Below the pieces are notes generated by a model. It did no database searches, had not been told where the DNA came from, and saw nothing but the letters and a program-made list of their open reading frames with translations. This document shows positions 17,368 to 25,808 of a stretch of DNA of 64,000 nt, piece after piece (the stretch's first letter is position 1; every line of letters begins with the position of its first letter). The translations under genes and the position numbers were made by a program. Source of the DNA: Pseudomonas sp. AKS31 (GTDB lineage Bacteria > Pseudomonadota > Gammaproteobacteria > Pseudomonadales > Pseudomonadaceae); assembly GCF_023634765.1 (NCBI RefSeq), contig NZ_JAMLFX010000001.1:202653-266652 (forward strand), read 5' to 3'.

Positions 17368-18342
17368 ATGAAAGTCATGCTCCTGGTGATGGACGAGCAG
17401 CGGGTCATTCTCGACCGGCTCTACGACATCGTGCAGCAGAACTGTGATGAGTGTTTCATCTACCGTTTGAGCAAAAAACAGCAGTTGAATCTGGGGTCGT
17501 TTCTGGCCTCGGTCGATTACCAGACCTTCGATCGCGTGGTGATTTTCTCCCGGGTCAAACGTCTGGCCACGCAACTGCGGGTGCTCAAATGCATACCCGG
17601 TCTGGTCTTCCTCGAACACGACGCCTATCAGAACTACATGCCGGCGAGTAAGTATCGCGGTGTGTATTCGCGGCTGTACAGCCGCCTGCCGAGTTGTCGG
17701 GCGCTGGTGTCGGGTGCCGTGGTCGCGCGCAAGATGCTCGCCGAAGGCATCGACACGGTGTTCGTCTCCAAAGGTTATGACGAGCAGATGCTGCACAACA
17801 CCGGCGTTGAGCGGGACATTCCCATCGGCTTTCTTGGCAGCCTGAAAAGCACCGAGTATGCCGAGCGTAAAGCCATGCTCGAGTCGCTCTCCAGGCGTAC
17901 CGGGATGCTGGTGACCCGCACCAAGTCGGGTGAGGAATACCTGCAGACGCTCAATCGCATCCGGATTTTCGTCAGCGCCGACATCGGCATGAACGAGTTC
18001 ATGATCAAGAACTTTGAAGCCATGGCCTGCGGCTGTGTGTTGCTGGCCTGGAGCCAGGGCGAAGAAGACCGCTTGCTCGGTTTTGAGGACATGCACAACA
18101 CCGTGTTCTACCGCAGCGAAGAAGAGGCGGTGGAAAAGATCCGGCTGCTGCAAAGTGACCCGGAACTGGCAGAGCGCATCGCCCGCAATGGCCAGGCCTT
18201 TGCGGAAAGTCGCTATTCATTTGCTCGGGTCGGTCAGGCACTGGCCACGGAAATCCAGCGTGAGATGCGCCCATGGCAGCCGCCCTCGGCGTTCACACGT
18301 TTCTGGGTGAAGCTGCGTTACGGGATGAAGGTGCCCGTCTGA
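17368..18342 (+). CDS. Putative GT-B glycosyltransferase, LPS core region
   Basis: A 324-residue protein. The C-terminal part carries NEFMIKNFEAMACGCVLLAW, the donor-site pattern of group 1 (GT4-like) glycosyltransferases, followed by LQSDPELAERIARNGQAF, also typical. The N-terminal half is divergent. No signal peptide or membrane segment is seen. It is followed without gap by the next gene (TGA then ATG) and lies after hldE, so a role in outer-core or polysaccharide assembly is likely. Donor and acceptor are not predictable. Confidence 0.7.
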   Translation: MKVMLLVMDEQRVILDRLYDIVQQNCDECFIYRLSKKQQLNLGSFLASVDYQTFDRVVIFSRVKRLATQLRVLKCIPGLVFLEHDAYQNYMPASKYRGVYSRLYSRLPSCRALVSGAVVARKMLAEGIDTVFVSKGYDEQMLHNTGVERDIPIGFLGSLKSTEYAERKAMLESLSRRTGMLVTRTKSGEEYLQTLNRIRIFVSADIGMNEFMIKNFEAMACGCVLLAWSQGEEDRLLGFEDMHNTVFYRSEEEAVEKIRLLQSDPELAERIARNGQAFAESRYSFARVGQALATEIQREMRPWQPPSAFTRFWVKLRYGMKVPV

Positions 18343-19050
18343 ATGAAGGATCAGCAATCGTCGCAATCCGGCGAACACATGGCGCTGGATGCGCTGCCCG
18401 GTGGTGATCAGTCCGTCCTCGGGGCCTTGCCCGCCGAGCTTCTCGACTGCCTGAGCCGTGCGCCTCGCGTCGTGCTGATTGCCAACAATCCGGCGATCAC
18501 AGCGGCGGATTTTCAGGCGCTGAATATTGGCGTCGATGACATCGTTGTCAGCTTCAATACCTGCATCAAGGCAGCGCTGCTCAATGAGCACAGCGTTAAT
18601 GTCTTCGTGCATGGCTATAACGCGCCTGACGCGTATTTTTTTGGTCTGCCTTACGCGCCGCCGGTACAGCGGATGTTCGAGCAGGCGCGCGAGCGCTGTT
18701 TCAGCATGCTGGTGGGCTGCGCCGCACCGATGTGTCCATTGCCACGTGTGGCCATGTACCGGGATCGCATTCCGCTGCCGCCGCTATGGAACTACCCGGT
18801 CGACCGTCCGGGCGGCAAGCGCTATGTCGGGCCTTCCACCGGTTTCAACACGCTGGTGGTGTTTGACTGGTTGCGCGGCCATGCCGGTTTTACCTATCAG
18901 CTTATGACCCTGGGCTTTTCCAACGAAGCAGGAAAACTCTGGGGCGGCCATGCCTGGGACTATGAGCGCGACTGGCTGCAGAAATCGGACATCATCGTGG
19001 TGCCGCTGCAACCCCGGCGCTGGTGGCAAAAGCTGTTTCGGGCAAAGTAA
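18343..19050 (+). CDS. Putative GT29-like (sialyltransferase-fold) glycosyltransferase
   Basis: A 235-residue protein with segments in the order of the sialylmotifs of GT29 enzymes. These are an L-like motif (VVLIANNPAI through DDIVVSFNTC, residues 43-74), an S-like motif GPSTGFNTL (163-171), and an HxxxxE very-small motif HAWDYE (203-208). In GT29 these bind CMP-sugar and hold the catalytic His. The protein is shorter than animal enzymes and has no membrane anchor. A related bacterial family uses CMP-linked acidic sugars such as Kdo or sialic acid. The assignment is by motif reading only. The ATG follows directly after the previous stop. Confidence 0.55.
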   Translation: MKDQQSSQSGEHMALDALPGGDQSVLGALPAELLDCLSRAPRVVLIANNPAITAADFQALNIGVDDIVVSFNTCIKAALLNEHSVNVFVHGYNAPDAYFFGLPYAPPVQRMFEQARERCFSMLVGCAAPMCPLPRVAMYRDRIPLPPLWNYPVDRPGGKRYVGPSTGFNTLVVFDWLRGHAGFTYQLMTLGFSNEAGKLWGGHAWDYERDWLQKSDIIVVPLQPRRWWQKLFRAK

Positions 19051-19108
19051 GCGACATCGTCTATCCGGTTGCCAGCAGGCCCGACCTACTTTCAAAAGGT
19101 GCTGTTGA

Positions 19109-19909
19109 GTGTTGAAAATTGCCGTGGCGTTCTTCGGGATCCCGAGAAATTCGCCGATCTGTTTCCCTTCCATCGAGCAAAACGTGCTGGCGCAGTTGCC
19201 TGCGGGGAGCGACGTCAAATGCTTCTACCATCTATACAAGATCGAAGAAGTACAGAACTCGCGTTCCGGCGAGAAAGGCGAGCTGACGGCGGATAACTAC
19301 CAGCCCTTCGAATCCATGATCGGCACGCTGACTTCGACCGAAGGTGTGTTGGAGCGCTGGGATTTCGAACAGGTCAAAGCCCAGGGCGACACCTGGGCCG
19401 ATGACTACGCGTCGCTGCGCAATCTGATCTATCAGCTCAACTCGCTGCATACCGTGACTACGATGATTGAATCCTTCGATCCGGATTTCGTCGTGTTCGT
19501 GCGGCCGGATAATTTTTTCCATACTGCGTTGCCCGGCTATGTGTTCAATCATCCGCAGGCGCGGCGGCACTATGCGTACATTCCGGACTGGCAGTGGTGG
19601 GGCGGCTTGAATGACCGTTTTGCCGTGTGCGGGCGCGATACGTATGTCGCGTACGGCAAGCGGATCGAGCGCATTTTCGATTTCTGCAAGGCGACAGGCC
19701 GAAAGCTGCATTCCGAGCGCTTGCTCAAATATGCGCTGCAGCAGGTGGACGCGAAAATCTGCACGCTGCCGACCCAGGCATCGCGGGTGCGCATTACCGG
19801 TGCCTTTGCCGAAGAATCGTTCTCGCCCAAGCGCGGCATGGGCAAGCGCGAAAACCGCTACTTCCATTTCTTCGCCGCATTGCGCACCTGGTGGGATCGC
19901 CAGCGCTAA
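19109..19909 (+). CDS. Conserved hypothetical protein, possible glycosyltransferase
   Basis: A 266-residue protein starting at GTG 19109. The N-terminus LKIAVAFFGIPRNS and the middle segment DPDFVVFVRPDNFFHTALPGY resemble nucleotide-sugar-binding parts of GT-A type bacterial transferases, where an Arg-Pro-Asp motif often replaces DxD. Aromatic and basic residues are frequent. No signal peptide is seen. It is the third gene of a cluster with two other putative transferases and probably works on the same glycan. I do not recognise a named family. Confidence 0.5.
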   Translation: MLKIAVAFFGIPRNSPICFPSIEQNVLAQLPAGSDVKCFYHLYKIEEVQNSRSGEKGELTADNYQPFESMIGTLTSTEGVLERWDFEQVKAQGDTWADDYASLRNLIYQLNSLHTVTTMIESFDPDFVVFVRPDNFFHTALPGYVFNHPQARRHYAYIPDWQWWGGLNDRFAVCGRDTYVAYGKRIERIFDFCKATGRKLHSERLLKYALQQVDAKICTLPTQASRVRITGAFAEESFSPKRGMGKRENRYFHFFAALRTWWDRQR

Positions 19910-19913
19910 ACCG

Positions 19914-20876
19914 CTATTTGCCGGTTTTCTTGCCCAGACCGACCAGTCGCAGCGCCTTGATACTCAATTGCTTGAGCCCCTGACGCGGGGCTTTGGCCGG
20001 TTGCAGGCCCTGCTGCACCAACCAGTCTTTCCAGCGAATCCGCTCCTCGCGCACGACCCAACCGGTTTGCGTGGCGAAGCTCTCGGCCAGGTACAGACCT
20101 CGGGTGCTGGCGGGTACGAGTTTGTCGCGCTTGAGCGTGTACAACTCGGCCAGTGGCGCACCGTCCTTGAGTGGCATCAAGTACAGGTCGGGCCGTTTGC
20201 GGTCGAGTCGGGCCACCAGTTGATCACCCTCCAGGCGCTCGTCGACGTGAAACAGGCTCAGGGATTTGGCTTCCTTGGGCACATCCAGACGCAAGTCGTA
20301 GATCAATTGCAACGATGCGGTCGGCAGATGCACGTAGGCCCGTGGGCGTTCGAGCAATTGCAGATTGGCGCTACGTATCGGTCGCGCCGAGCCGGACAGC
20401 GGGGTCAGGCGAAACGGCAGCGCTTCGCGATAATGTAATGCAGCAGAGTAGGGCGCCGGCAGCCAGGTATCGTTGAAGCGCCCGCCGAGCCAGCCTTCCG
20501 GTGTCTCCAGCAAGCACTCTTCGGCAATTTCCTGAATGGCTGTGTGCAGCGGAATATTCAGCTCGTGAGCTGGCACGTAACCGGAAATCAATTTGAGCAC
20601 CACGTCGCCGCGATCCTGTCGGCGCTGGCGCACCAGCACCCAATAATCGCGATTCTGCCAATGCAGGGTCAGGCGCACGGAAACTCCGAGATTGGCCAGT
20701 TCCAGCGAGAAGCGCTCGGTGTCGGTCACGCTTACCGGTTTGCGCCGCTGCAAGGTCTGCGCGAAGTTCAGTGGCATGCCGACGCTCTGGTAGGTCAGAC
20801 CTTCGGGGGTGGCTTCGACATACAACGGCAGGGTCTTGAAGTTACTCGGGTTCTTTCTGATGAGCGTGCGCGGCAT
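19914..20876 (-). CDS. Conserved protein with a degenerate Nudix-like box
   Basis: A 320-residue minus-strand protein, ATG at 20876 with AGGAG upstream. Residues 99-123 fit a modified Nudix box: Gly, five residues, Glu, nine instead of seven residues, then QEIAEECLL in place of RExxEExGU. The three Glu residues that bind metal in Nudix hydrolases are present, while Arg and Gly of the consensus are changed. The C-terminal 20 residues are basic. It lies at the boundary of the LPS block and an oxidoreductase pair. No activity can be assigned with confidence. Confidence 0.55.
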   Translation of the reverse strand: MPRTLIRKNPSNFKTLPLYVEATPEGLTYQSVGMPLNFAQTLQRRKPVSVTDTERFSLELANLGVSVRLTLHWQNRDYWVLVRQRRQDRGDVVLKLISGYVPAHELNIPLHTAIQEIAEECLLETPEGWLGGRFNDTWLPAPYSAALHYREALPFRLTPLSGSARPIRSANLQLLERPRAYVHLPTASLQLIYDLRLDVPKEAKSLSLFHVDERLEGDQLVARLDRKRPDLYLMPLKDGAPLAELYTLKRDKLVPASTRGLYLAESFATQTGWVVREERIRWKDWLVQQGLQPAKAPRQGLKQLSIKALRLVGLGKKTGK

Positions 20877-20907
20877 ATCGGCTCCTGCTTAAGGCCGCGA
20901 GGCGGCG

Positions 20908-21720
20908 TCAGTGACCACGTAGGACCTGGGCAACGGTCGCAACGTTGTGGGCGAGGTGCAGCGGATTGATCGTCCCGACAATAGCACTGGCCACGCCAGG
21001 TTGTGCGAACAGCAATTCGAAGCTGGCGCGCACCGGGTCCACGCCCGGGCTGAGGCATACGTGACCGCTGGCCAGGGCTTTTTTCACCAGAATGGCTTTG
21101 CCGTGGGCAGCAGCATAGTCAATGACAGCCTTCTCGTTTTGTTCGTTCAGATTGTAGGTGACCATCGCGCAGTCGCCTTGCTCCAGTGCTTTCAAGCCAC
21201 CTTCGACAGTTTTGCCGGAAAACCCGAAGCCGCGAATCTTGCCTTCGGCCTTGAGCGCGGCGAGTGTCGCGTAAACCTCTTCATGCTCAAGGATCGCCAT
21301 GTCGTTGCCGTCGGAATGCACCAGCACCAGGTCGATAAAATCGGTTTCAAGACGTTGCAGGCTGCGCTCCACCGACATCCGTGTGTGTGCTGCGCTGAAA
21401 TCATGATGCGACAGGCCGTCGGCAAACTCTTCGCCGACCTTGCTGACGATCACCCAGTCTTGACGCTGGCCGCGTAGCAGCGGGCCAAGGCGTTCTTCAC
21501 TGCGACCGTAGGCCGGGGCGGTGTCGATCAGGTTGATGCCCAGATCGCGCGCCTGACGCAGTAGCATCCGCGCTTCGTCGTCGCCGGGAATCTGAAAACC
21601 GTTGGGGTATTTCACCCCTTGGTCGCGGCCGAGTTTGACCGTGCCCAGGCCCAGCGGCGAAACCGTCAGGCCGGTGCTGCCCAACGCTCGATGAAGGTCG
21701 TGCAGGTTGGCAATGGTCAT
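20908..21720 (-). CDS. Aldo/keto reductase family oxidoreductase
   Basis: A 270-residue AKR-fold protein. Typical motifs are the N-terminal LGLGTVKLG, the Asp-containing NLIDTAPAYGRSEERLG (catalytic Asp and Tyr), VIVSKVGEEF (Lys), and LVLVHSDGND, where His is the fourth catalytic residue. The C-terminus has VASAIVGTINPLHLAHNV, the usual NADPH-site region. The start codon overlaps the stop of the upstream FAD oxidoreductase (ATGA), so the two form an operon, as in P. aeruginosa (PA4991-PA4992). Substrate unknown. Confidence 0.85.
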   Translation of the reverse strand: MTIANLHDLHRALGSTGLTVSPLGLGTVKLGRDQGVKYPNGFQIPGDDEARMLLRQARDLGINLIDTAPAYGRSEERLGPLLRGQRQDWVIVSKVGEEFADGLSHHDFSAAHTRMSVERSLQRLETDFIDLVLVHSDGNDMAILEHEEVYATLAALKAEGKIRGFGFSGKTVEGGLKALEQGDCAMVTYNLNEQNEKAVIDYAAAHGKAILVKKALASGHVCLSPGVDPVRASFELLFAQPGVASAIVGTINPLHLAHNVATVAQVLRGH

Positions 21721-22892
21721 GGCAGCAGTTGCTCCCAGGCAGGAACGCCCAGTGGTGGTTTGGGCAGGGCGGGCAACGGTTCGCTGGCTTGTGGCTGGAT
21801 GCCGTCGCGCTCGAGGGCGGCGATGACCCGGTCAGCAAAGTCCGGCGCCAGCGCCAGTTTGGTTGGCCAGCCGACCAGCAAGCGGCCCTGTTCGGCGAGG
21901 AAGGCGTTGTCCGGGCGCGTCAGCCCGGTTTGCAGCGGCTCGGCACGATCAACCCGCAGGGTCGCCCATTGCGTGGTGCTGAGGTCGATCCACGGCAACA
22001 GTTGCGCGATCTCTTTCTGCGCTGTGGCAATCTGCTCGGCCGGCTCGCGGTTCACACCCTCGCTCTCGGCGATATCGCCGCCCATGTACCAGACCCACTG
22101 GCCATCAGCGGCCGGGTGCGTGGTCACCGTGATGCGCGGTTTGGTGCCGCCGCCCAGGCAGTGGGCGTACAGCGGTTTCAGGCCCGGGCCTTTGGCGATG
22201 ATCATGTGCAGCGGGCGGCGTTGCATGGCCGGCTGAGTCAGGCCAAGGTCTTCGAGCAGTTGAGCCGTGCCGGCACCGGCGCTGAGGACAATGCGTTGGG
22301 CGTGAATCTCGCGACCGTCGACTCTCAAGCCGACCAGCACGCCCGCTTCCAGCAGCGGCTCGATGGTATGCCCGGCGAGCAGGCCGTCACCGGCCAGATC
22401 GGCCAGGCGCTGGATCAGGCTCGGCACGTCCACAACGAGTTCGGCGAGGCGATAGACCTTGCCCTTGAAGCGTTTGTCTTGCAGGGCTGGCGGTAATTGA
22501 TCGCCCTTGACCTGATCGACCCGGCCACGCACGGCTTTACTGGCGAAGAAACTCGTGAGGTTGCCGGCGAGGGTGCCCGGCGACCACAGGTAATGGGCCT
22601 CGGACAGCAGGCGTACGCCGGACAGATCCAGTTCGCCACTGCCGGCCAGCGCTTCACGCCAGCGGCGCGGCATGTCGGCGATGGCCTCCGAGGCGCCAGT
22701 CAGCGCACCGTGCAACGCGTACTTGGCGCCGCCGTGGATGATGCCCTGGGACTTCACGCTTTGCCCGCCGCCAAGGCTGGCGCTTTCCACCAGCACGGTC
22801 GAAAAACCCTGACGGCGCAGACGCGCGTTCAGCCAGAGGCCGGCGACACCAGCGCCGACAATCAGAACGTCGGTGGAAATAACGGATGGCAT
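21717..22892 (-). CDS. FAD-dependent oxidoreductase (DAO family)
   Basis: A 391-residue flavoprotein with the N-terminal Rossmann dinucleotide motif VLIVGAGVAGLWLNARL and the DAO-type SQGIIHGGAKYALHG loop. The middle holds IVLSAGAGTAQLLEDLG, the usual second FAD contact. It is probably a cytoplasmic or membrane-associated dehydrogenase of a hydroxy or amino acid. It is the first gene of a two-gene operon with an aldo/keto reductase. The substrate cannot be read from sequence. Confidence 0.85.
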   Translation of the reverse strand: MPSVISTDVLIVGAGVAGLWLNARLRRQGFSTVLVESASLGGGQSVKSQGIIHGGAKYALHGALTGASEAIADMPRRWREALAGSGELDLSGVRLLSEAHYLWSPGTLAGNLTSFFASKAVRGRVDQVKGDQLPPALQDKRFKGKVYRLAELVVDVPSLIQRLADLAGDGLLAGHTIEPLLEAGVLVGLRVDGREIHAQRIVLSAGAGTAQLLEDLGLTQPAMQRRPLHMIIAKGPGLKPLYAHCLGGGTKPRITVTTHPAADGQWVWYMGGDIAESEGVNREPAEQIATAQKEIAQLLPWIDLSTTQWATLRVDRAEPLQTGLTRPDNAFLAEQGRLLVGWPTKLALAPDFADRVIAALERDGIQPQASEPLPALPKPPLGVPAWEQLLP

Positions 22893-22986
22893 GCAGCGAC
22901 CTCAGTGTTCAAGACGAGGGCGCAGTATACAGACTCGGGAAAGGGGCGGATTTGTCGATGATCAACATGCCGAACATATGGGCCAA

Positions 22987-23076
22987 TGTGGGAGCGAGCC
23001 TGCTCGCGAAGAGGGAATGCCAGTCGACATATGTGTTGACTGATGTACCGCATTCGCGAGCAGGCTCGCTCCCACA
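22987..23076. repeat. REP-type inverted repeat pair (GGGAGCGAGCCTGCTCGC class)
   Basis: Two perfect 24-base inverted copies, at 22987-23010 and 23053-23076, each itself containing the small palindrome GCGAGCCTGCTCGC, are separated by 42 bases. This is one of the standard extragenic palindromes of Pseudomonas genomes. It lies between the FAD oxidoreductase start and the end of the SMR gene. Confidence 0.9.
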
Positions 23077-23094
23077 GGGGATTGAGTCTGGCAG

Positions 23095-23427
23095 TTAATG
23101 GCCGGCGGTTTTCGAGAACAATTGAATCACCACCACGCCCAGCACGATCAACGCCATCCCCAGCATCGCCGGGATATCCAGCTTCTGCCCATAGATAAAC
23201 AGTGCCGCCACGCTGACCATCACAATGCCCATGCCGGCCCAGACCGCGTAGGCCACGCCGACCGGAACGGTGCGCACCACCAGCGTCAGCATCCAGAACG
23301 CAATCGCATAGCCGACGATCACCAGTACCAATGGCAGCGGCGTGCTGAAGCCTTTGACGGCTTTCATCGACACGGTGGCGATCACTTCGGCGCAGATGGC
23401 AATGGCCAGGTAGGCGTAGGCGTTCAT
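23095..23427 (-). CDS. SMR family multidrug efflux protein (EmrE-like)
   Basis: A 110-residue inner membrane protein with four hydrophobic helices. Glu 13, in AYLAIAICAEVIATVSMK, is the proton and drug coupling residue of EmrE (Glu 14 there). The PVGVAYAVWAGMG segment is the family signature. A longer reading from 23469 would add 14 residues; ATG at 23427 with a TGAGGA ribosome site is chosen. It is divergent from a LysR gene, which may control it. Confidence 0.92.
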   Translation of the reverse strand: MNAYAYLAIAICAEVIATVSMKAVKGFSTPLPLVLVIVGYAIAFWMLTLVVRTVPVGVAYAVWAGMGIVMVSVAALFIYGQKLDIPAMLGMALIVLGVVVIQLFSKTAGH

Positions 23428-23536
23428 GTTCAAATCCTCAATGTGAAACGTTGCTTGCTGAGGCGGCATTTTAGAGATTTGCCAGATGGGGTAAAGTCAT
23501 TACCTATCTGTTTTGAAGATGGGTTGGTGGCTCAGC

Positions 23537-24433
23537 ATGCAATGGAATCTCGATCAGCTTCGGGTGTTTGTCGACGTCGCCGAACACCGCTCGTTTTCGG
23601 CCGTGGCGCGCCAGCAGCGTAAAGCGCAGTCGGCGATCAGCAGCGCCATAGCCATGCTTGAGGATGACCTTGGCGTGAGCCTGTTCGAGCGTAGCAGCGG
23701 TCGCCAGCCTAGCCTCACTGAGGCCGGGGAAGCACTCCTCGAAGAAGCGCGGGAAGTGTTGCGTCAATGCGAACGCCTCAACGGTCGTGCCATGGCGATG
23801 ATGCGTGGCCAGGAAGCGCAACTGCGCGTGGCCCAGGATGAGGCGATGCCGTATCAGGCACTGGTGGAAAGTTTCGGTGAACTGGCCGAGCAATTCCCCA
23901 GCCTGGAAGTGCAACTGACCAGCGCCGCGCAAGGCGAGGTGGCGCACAAACTGGTCGAGCGTCGCGCCGACCTCGGCCTGTTGTTCTATCACGACGAAAT
24001 TCCCGAAGCCCTGGAGCGCCGCGTGCTCGGCAGCGTCGAAATGGTCACCGTCTGTGGGATCAACCATCCGTTGGCGAAGCAGTCTTACGTGACCTGCCAG
24101 CAACTGGCGCAACACCGGCAATTGCTGATGTCGACGCAAACCAGCGTCTATCCCGGCAACGAGCCGGCCAGCCCGCAGGTGTGGCGCGCCGACAGTTTTT
24201 ACGTCATGTCCGAATGGCTGGTGCGCGACCTCGGCTGGGCCTGGTTGCCCCGGCATGTGGTGCAGTACTCGGCGTATCAGGGCTTGATGGTCGAACTGGC
24301 CAGCGAATGGACCCCACCGGCGCTGGTGGTGGAACTGGTCTGGCGCCGCGATGAGCCGCTCGGCCCGGCCGCGCGCTGGCTGGCGGAACGTTTTGCCGTG
24401 CACTTGCGGGCGATCGGCGACAAAAGTCGATAA
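23537..24433 (+). CDS. LysR family transcriptional regulator
   Basis: A 298-residue regulator. The N-terminal winged helix-turn-helix reads LDQLRVFVDVAEHRSFSAVA with the recognition helix near QRKAQSAISSAI (residues 25-40). The rest is the substrate-binding domain. In-frame starts at 23513 (TTG) and 23519 (ATG) are possible; ATG 23537 gives the normal LysR N-terminus. It is transcribed away from the SMR pump gene across a gap of about 110 bases, the usual setting for LysR control of the divergent gene. The inducer is unknown. Confidence 0.88.
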   Translation: MQWNLDQLRVFVDVAEHRSFSAVARQQRKAQSAISSAIAMLEDDLGVSLFERSSGRQPSLTEAGEALLEEAREVLRQCERLNGRAMAMMRGQEAQLRVAQDEAMPYQALVESFGELAEQFPSLEVQLTSAAQGEVAHKLVERRADLGLLFYHDEIPEALERRVLGSVEMVTVCGINHPLAKQSYVTCQQLAQHRQLLMSTQTSVYPGNEPASPQVWRADSFYVMSEWLVRDLGWAWLPRHVVQYSAYQGLMVELASEWTPPALVVELVWRRDEPLGPAARWLAERFAVHLRAIGDKSR

Positions 24434-24444
24434 ACTCCGCCGCC

Positions 24445-25719
24445 ATGAATAGAACTCTCTACACCGCGCTGTTTTACCTGGGGCTGCCATTGGTGGCGAT
24501 TCGGCTATGGCTGCGTGCGCGCAAGGCGCCGGCGTATGCCAAACGGATTGGCGAACGATTCTCCTACGGCATGCCGACCCTGCAACCCGGCGGGATCTGG
24601 GTGCACGCGGTATCGGTGGGCGAAAGCATTGCTGCGGCACCGATGATCCGTGCGTTGCTACAACGTTATCCACAACTGCCGATCACCGTGACCTGCATGA
24701 CCCCGACCGGTTCGGAGCGGATTCAGGCGCTGTTCGCCAATGAGCCGCGCATCCAGCATTGCTATCTGCCGTACGACTTGCCCTGTGCGGCGGCGCGGTT
24801 TCTGGATCGCGTTCAGCCCAAGCTTGCGGTGATCATGGAAACCGAACTGTGGCCCAATCACATTCATCAGTGCGCCAAGCGTGGAGTTCCGGTGGCGCTG
24901 GCCAATGGACGCTTGTCCGAGCGTTCCGCCAAAGGCTATGGCCGCTTCAGCAAACTGACCGCGCCGATGCTTGCCGAAATGAGTTTGTTCGCCGTGCAGA
25001 CCGAAGCCGAAGCTCAGCGCTTCCGCGATCTGGGCGCGCGTTTGGAAACAGTCGAGGTCACCGGTTCGATCAAATTCGACCTGACCATCGACCCGCAATT
25101 GCTGCAACGTGCTGCTGACTTGCGTAGCCAGTGGCAGGCGCTGGAGCGTCCGGTGTGGATCGCTGCCAGCACTCACGAAGGCGAGGACGAAGTGATCCTC
25201 GACGCCCATCGTCGCTTGTTGGCCAATCATCCAGATGCGTTGCTGATTCTGGTGCCGCGTCACCCGGAACGCTTCAACTCGGTGTTCGAACTGTGCCAGC
25301 GCGAAGGCTTTGCCACGGTGCGGCGTTCAACCGGGGCCAATGTTGACGCGCAAACGAGCGTGCTGCTCGGCGACACCATGGGCGAGTTGCTGTTTCTCTA
25401 TGCCTTGGCGGACAGCGCGTTTGTTGGCGGCAGCCTGGTAGCCAACGGCGGGCACAATCTGCTGGAGCCGGCAGCCTTGGCCAAACCGGTGATCAGCGGC
25501 CCGCACCTGTTCAACTTCCTCGACATCGCCGCGCAATTGCGCGAAGCCGGGGCGTTGGCCGAGGTCGATGATGCCGAAGGACTGGCGGTGGAAGTGCAGC
25601 GCCTGTTTGAACTGCCGCGTGATGCGCAGCGCATGGCTGAGGCCGGGCTGGCGGTGATGCGCCGCAATCAGGGCGCGTTGCAGCGTTTGCTGGATGGCTT
25701 GGGCAGACTGATCAAGTAA
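24445..25719 (+). CDS. waaA: 3-deoxy-D-manno-octulosonic acid (Kdo) transferase
   Basis: A 424-residue GT30 enzyme that adds Kdo residues from CMP-Kdo to lipid IVA. It has an N-terminal membrane anchor (residues 3-22). Family blocks include GIWVHAVSVGESIAAAPMI with the catalytic Glu, METELWPN, ANGRLSERSAKGY, and GGSLVANGGHNLLEPAAL near the C-terminus. The gene starts eleven bases after the LysR gene. It acts before WaaC, which it precedes biochemically although the genes are 23 kb apart here. Confidence 0.97.
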   Translation: MNRTLYTALFYLGLPLVAIRLWLRARKAPAYAKRIGERFSYGMPTLQPGGIWVHAVSVGESIAAAPMIRALLQRYPQLPITVTCMTPTGSERIQALFANEPRIQHCYLPYDLPCAAARFLDRVQPKLAVIMETELWPNHIHQCAKRGVPVALANGRLSERSAKGYGRFSKLTAPMLAEMSLFAVQTEAEAQRFRDLGARLETVEVTGSIKFDLTIDPQLLQRAADLRSQWQALERPVWIAASTHEGEDEVILDAHRRLLANHPDALLILVPRHPERFNSVFELCQREGFATVRRSTGANVDAQTSVLLGDTMGELLFLYALADSAFVGGSLVANGGHNLLEPAALAKPVISGPHLFNFLDIAAQLREAGALAEVDDAEGLAVEVQRLFELPRDAQRMAEAGLAVMRRNQGALQRLLDGLGRLIK

Positions 25720-25721
25720 GC

Positions 25722-25798
25722 CAAAAGATCGCAGCCTTCGGCAGCTCCTGCATTGGAATACGTTTCCTGCAGGCGCTGCCGAAGGCTGCGATCTTTTG
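25722..25798. repeat. REP inverted repeat pair (GATCGCAGCCTTCGGCAGC class) between waaA and tolC
   Basis: Imperfect inverted copies at 25722-25752 and 25768-25798 surround a 15-base centre. The same core recurs at 33884-33965, 44581-44660 and, degenerate, at 57535-57621. It sits between convergent waaA and tolC, where it may also limit read-through. Confidence 0.9.
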
Positions 25799-25808
25799 CT
25801 TTTAAGGC

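Noticed and set aside
19964..20476. Small plus-strand frames opposite the Nudix-like gene
   Set aside because: They overlap a minus-strand gene with a good ribosome site and coherent protein; no independent support.
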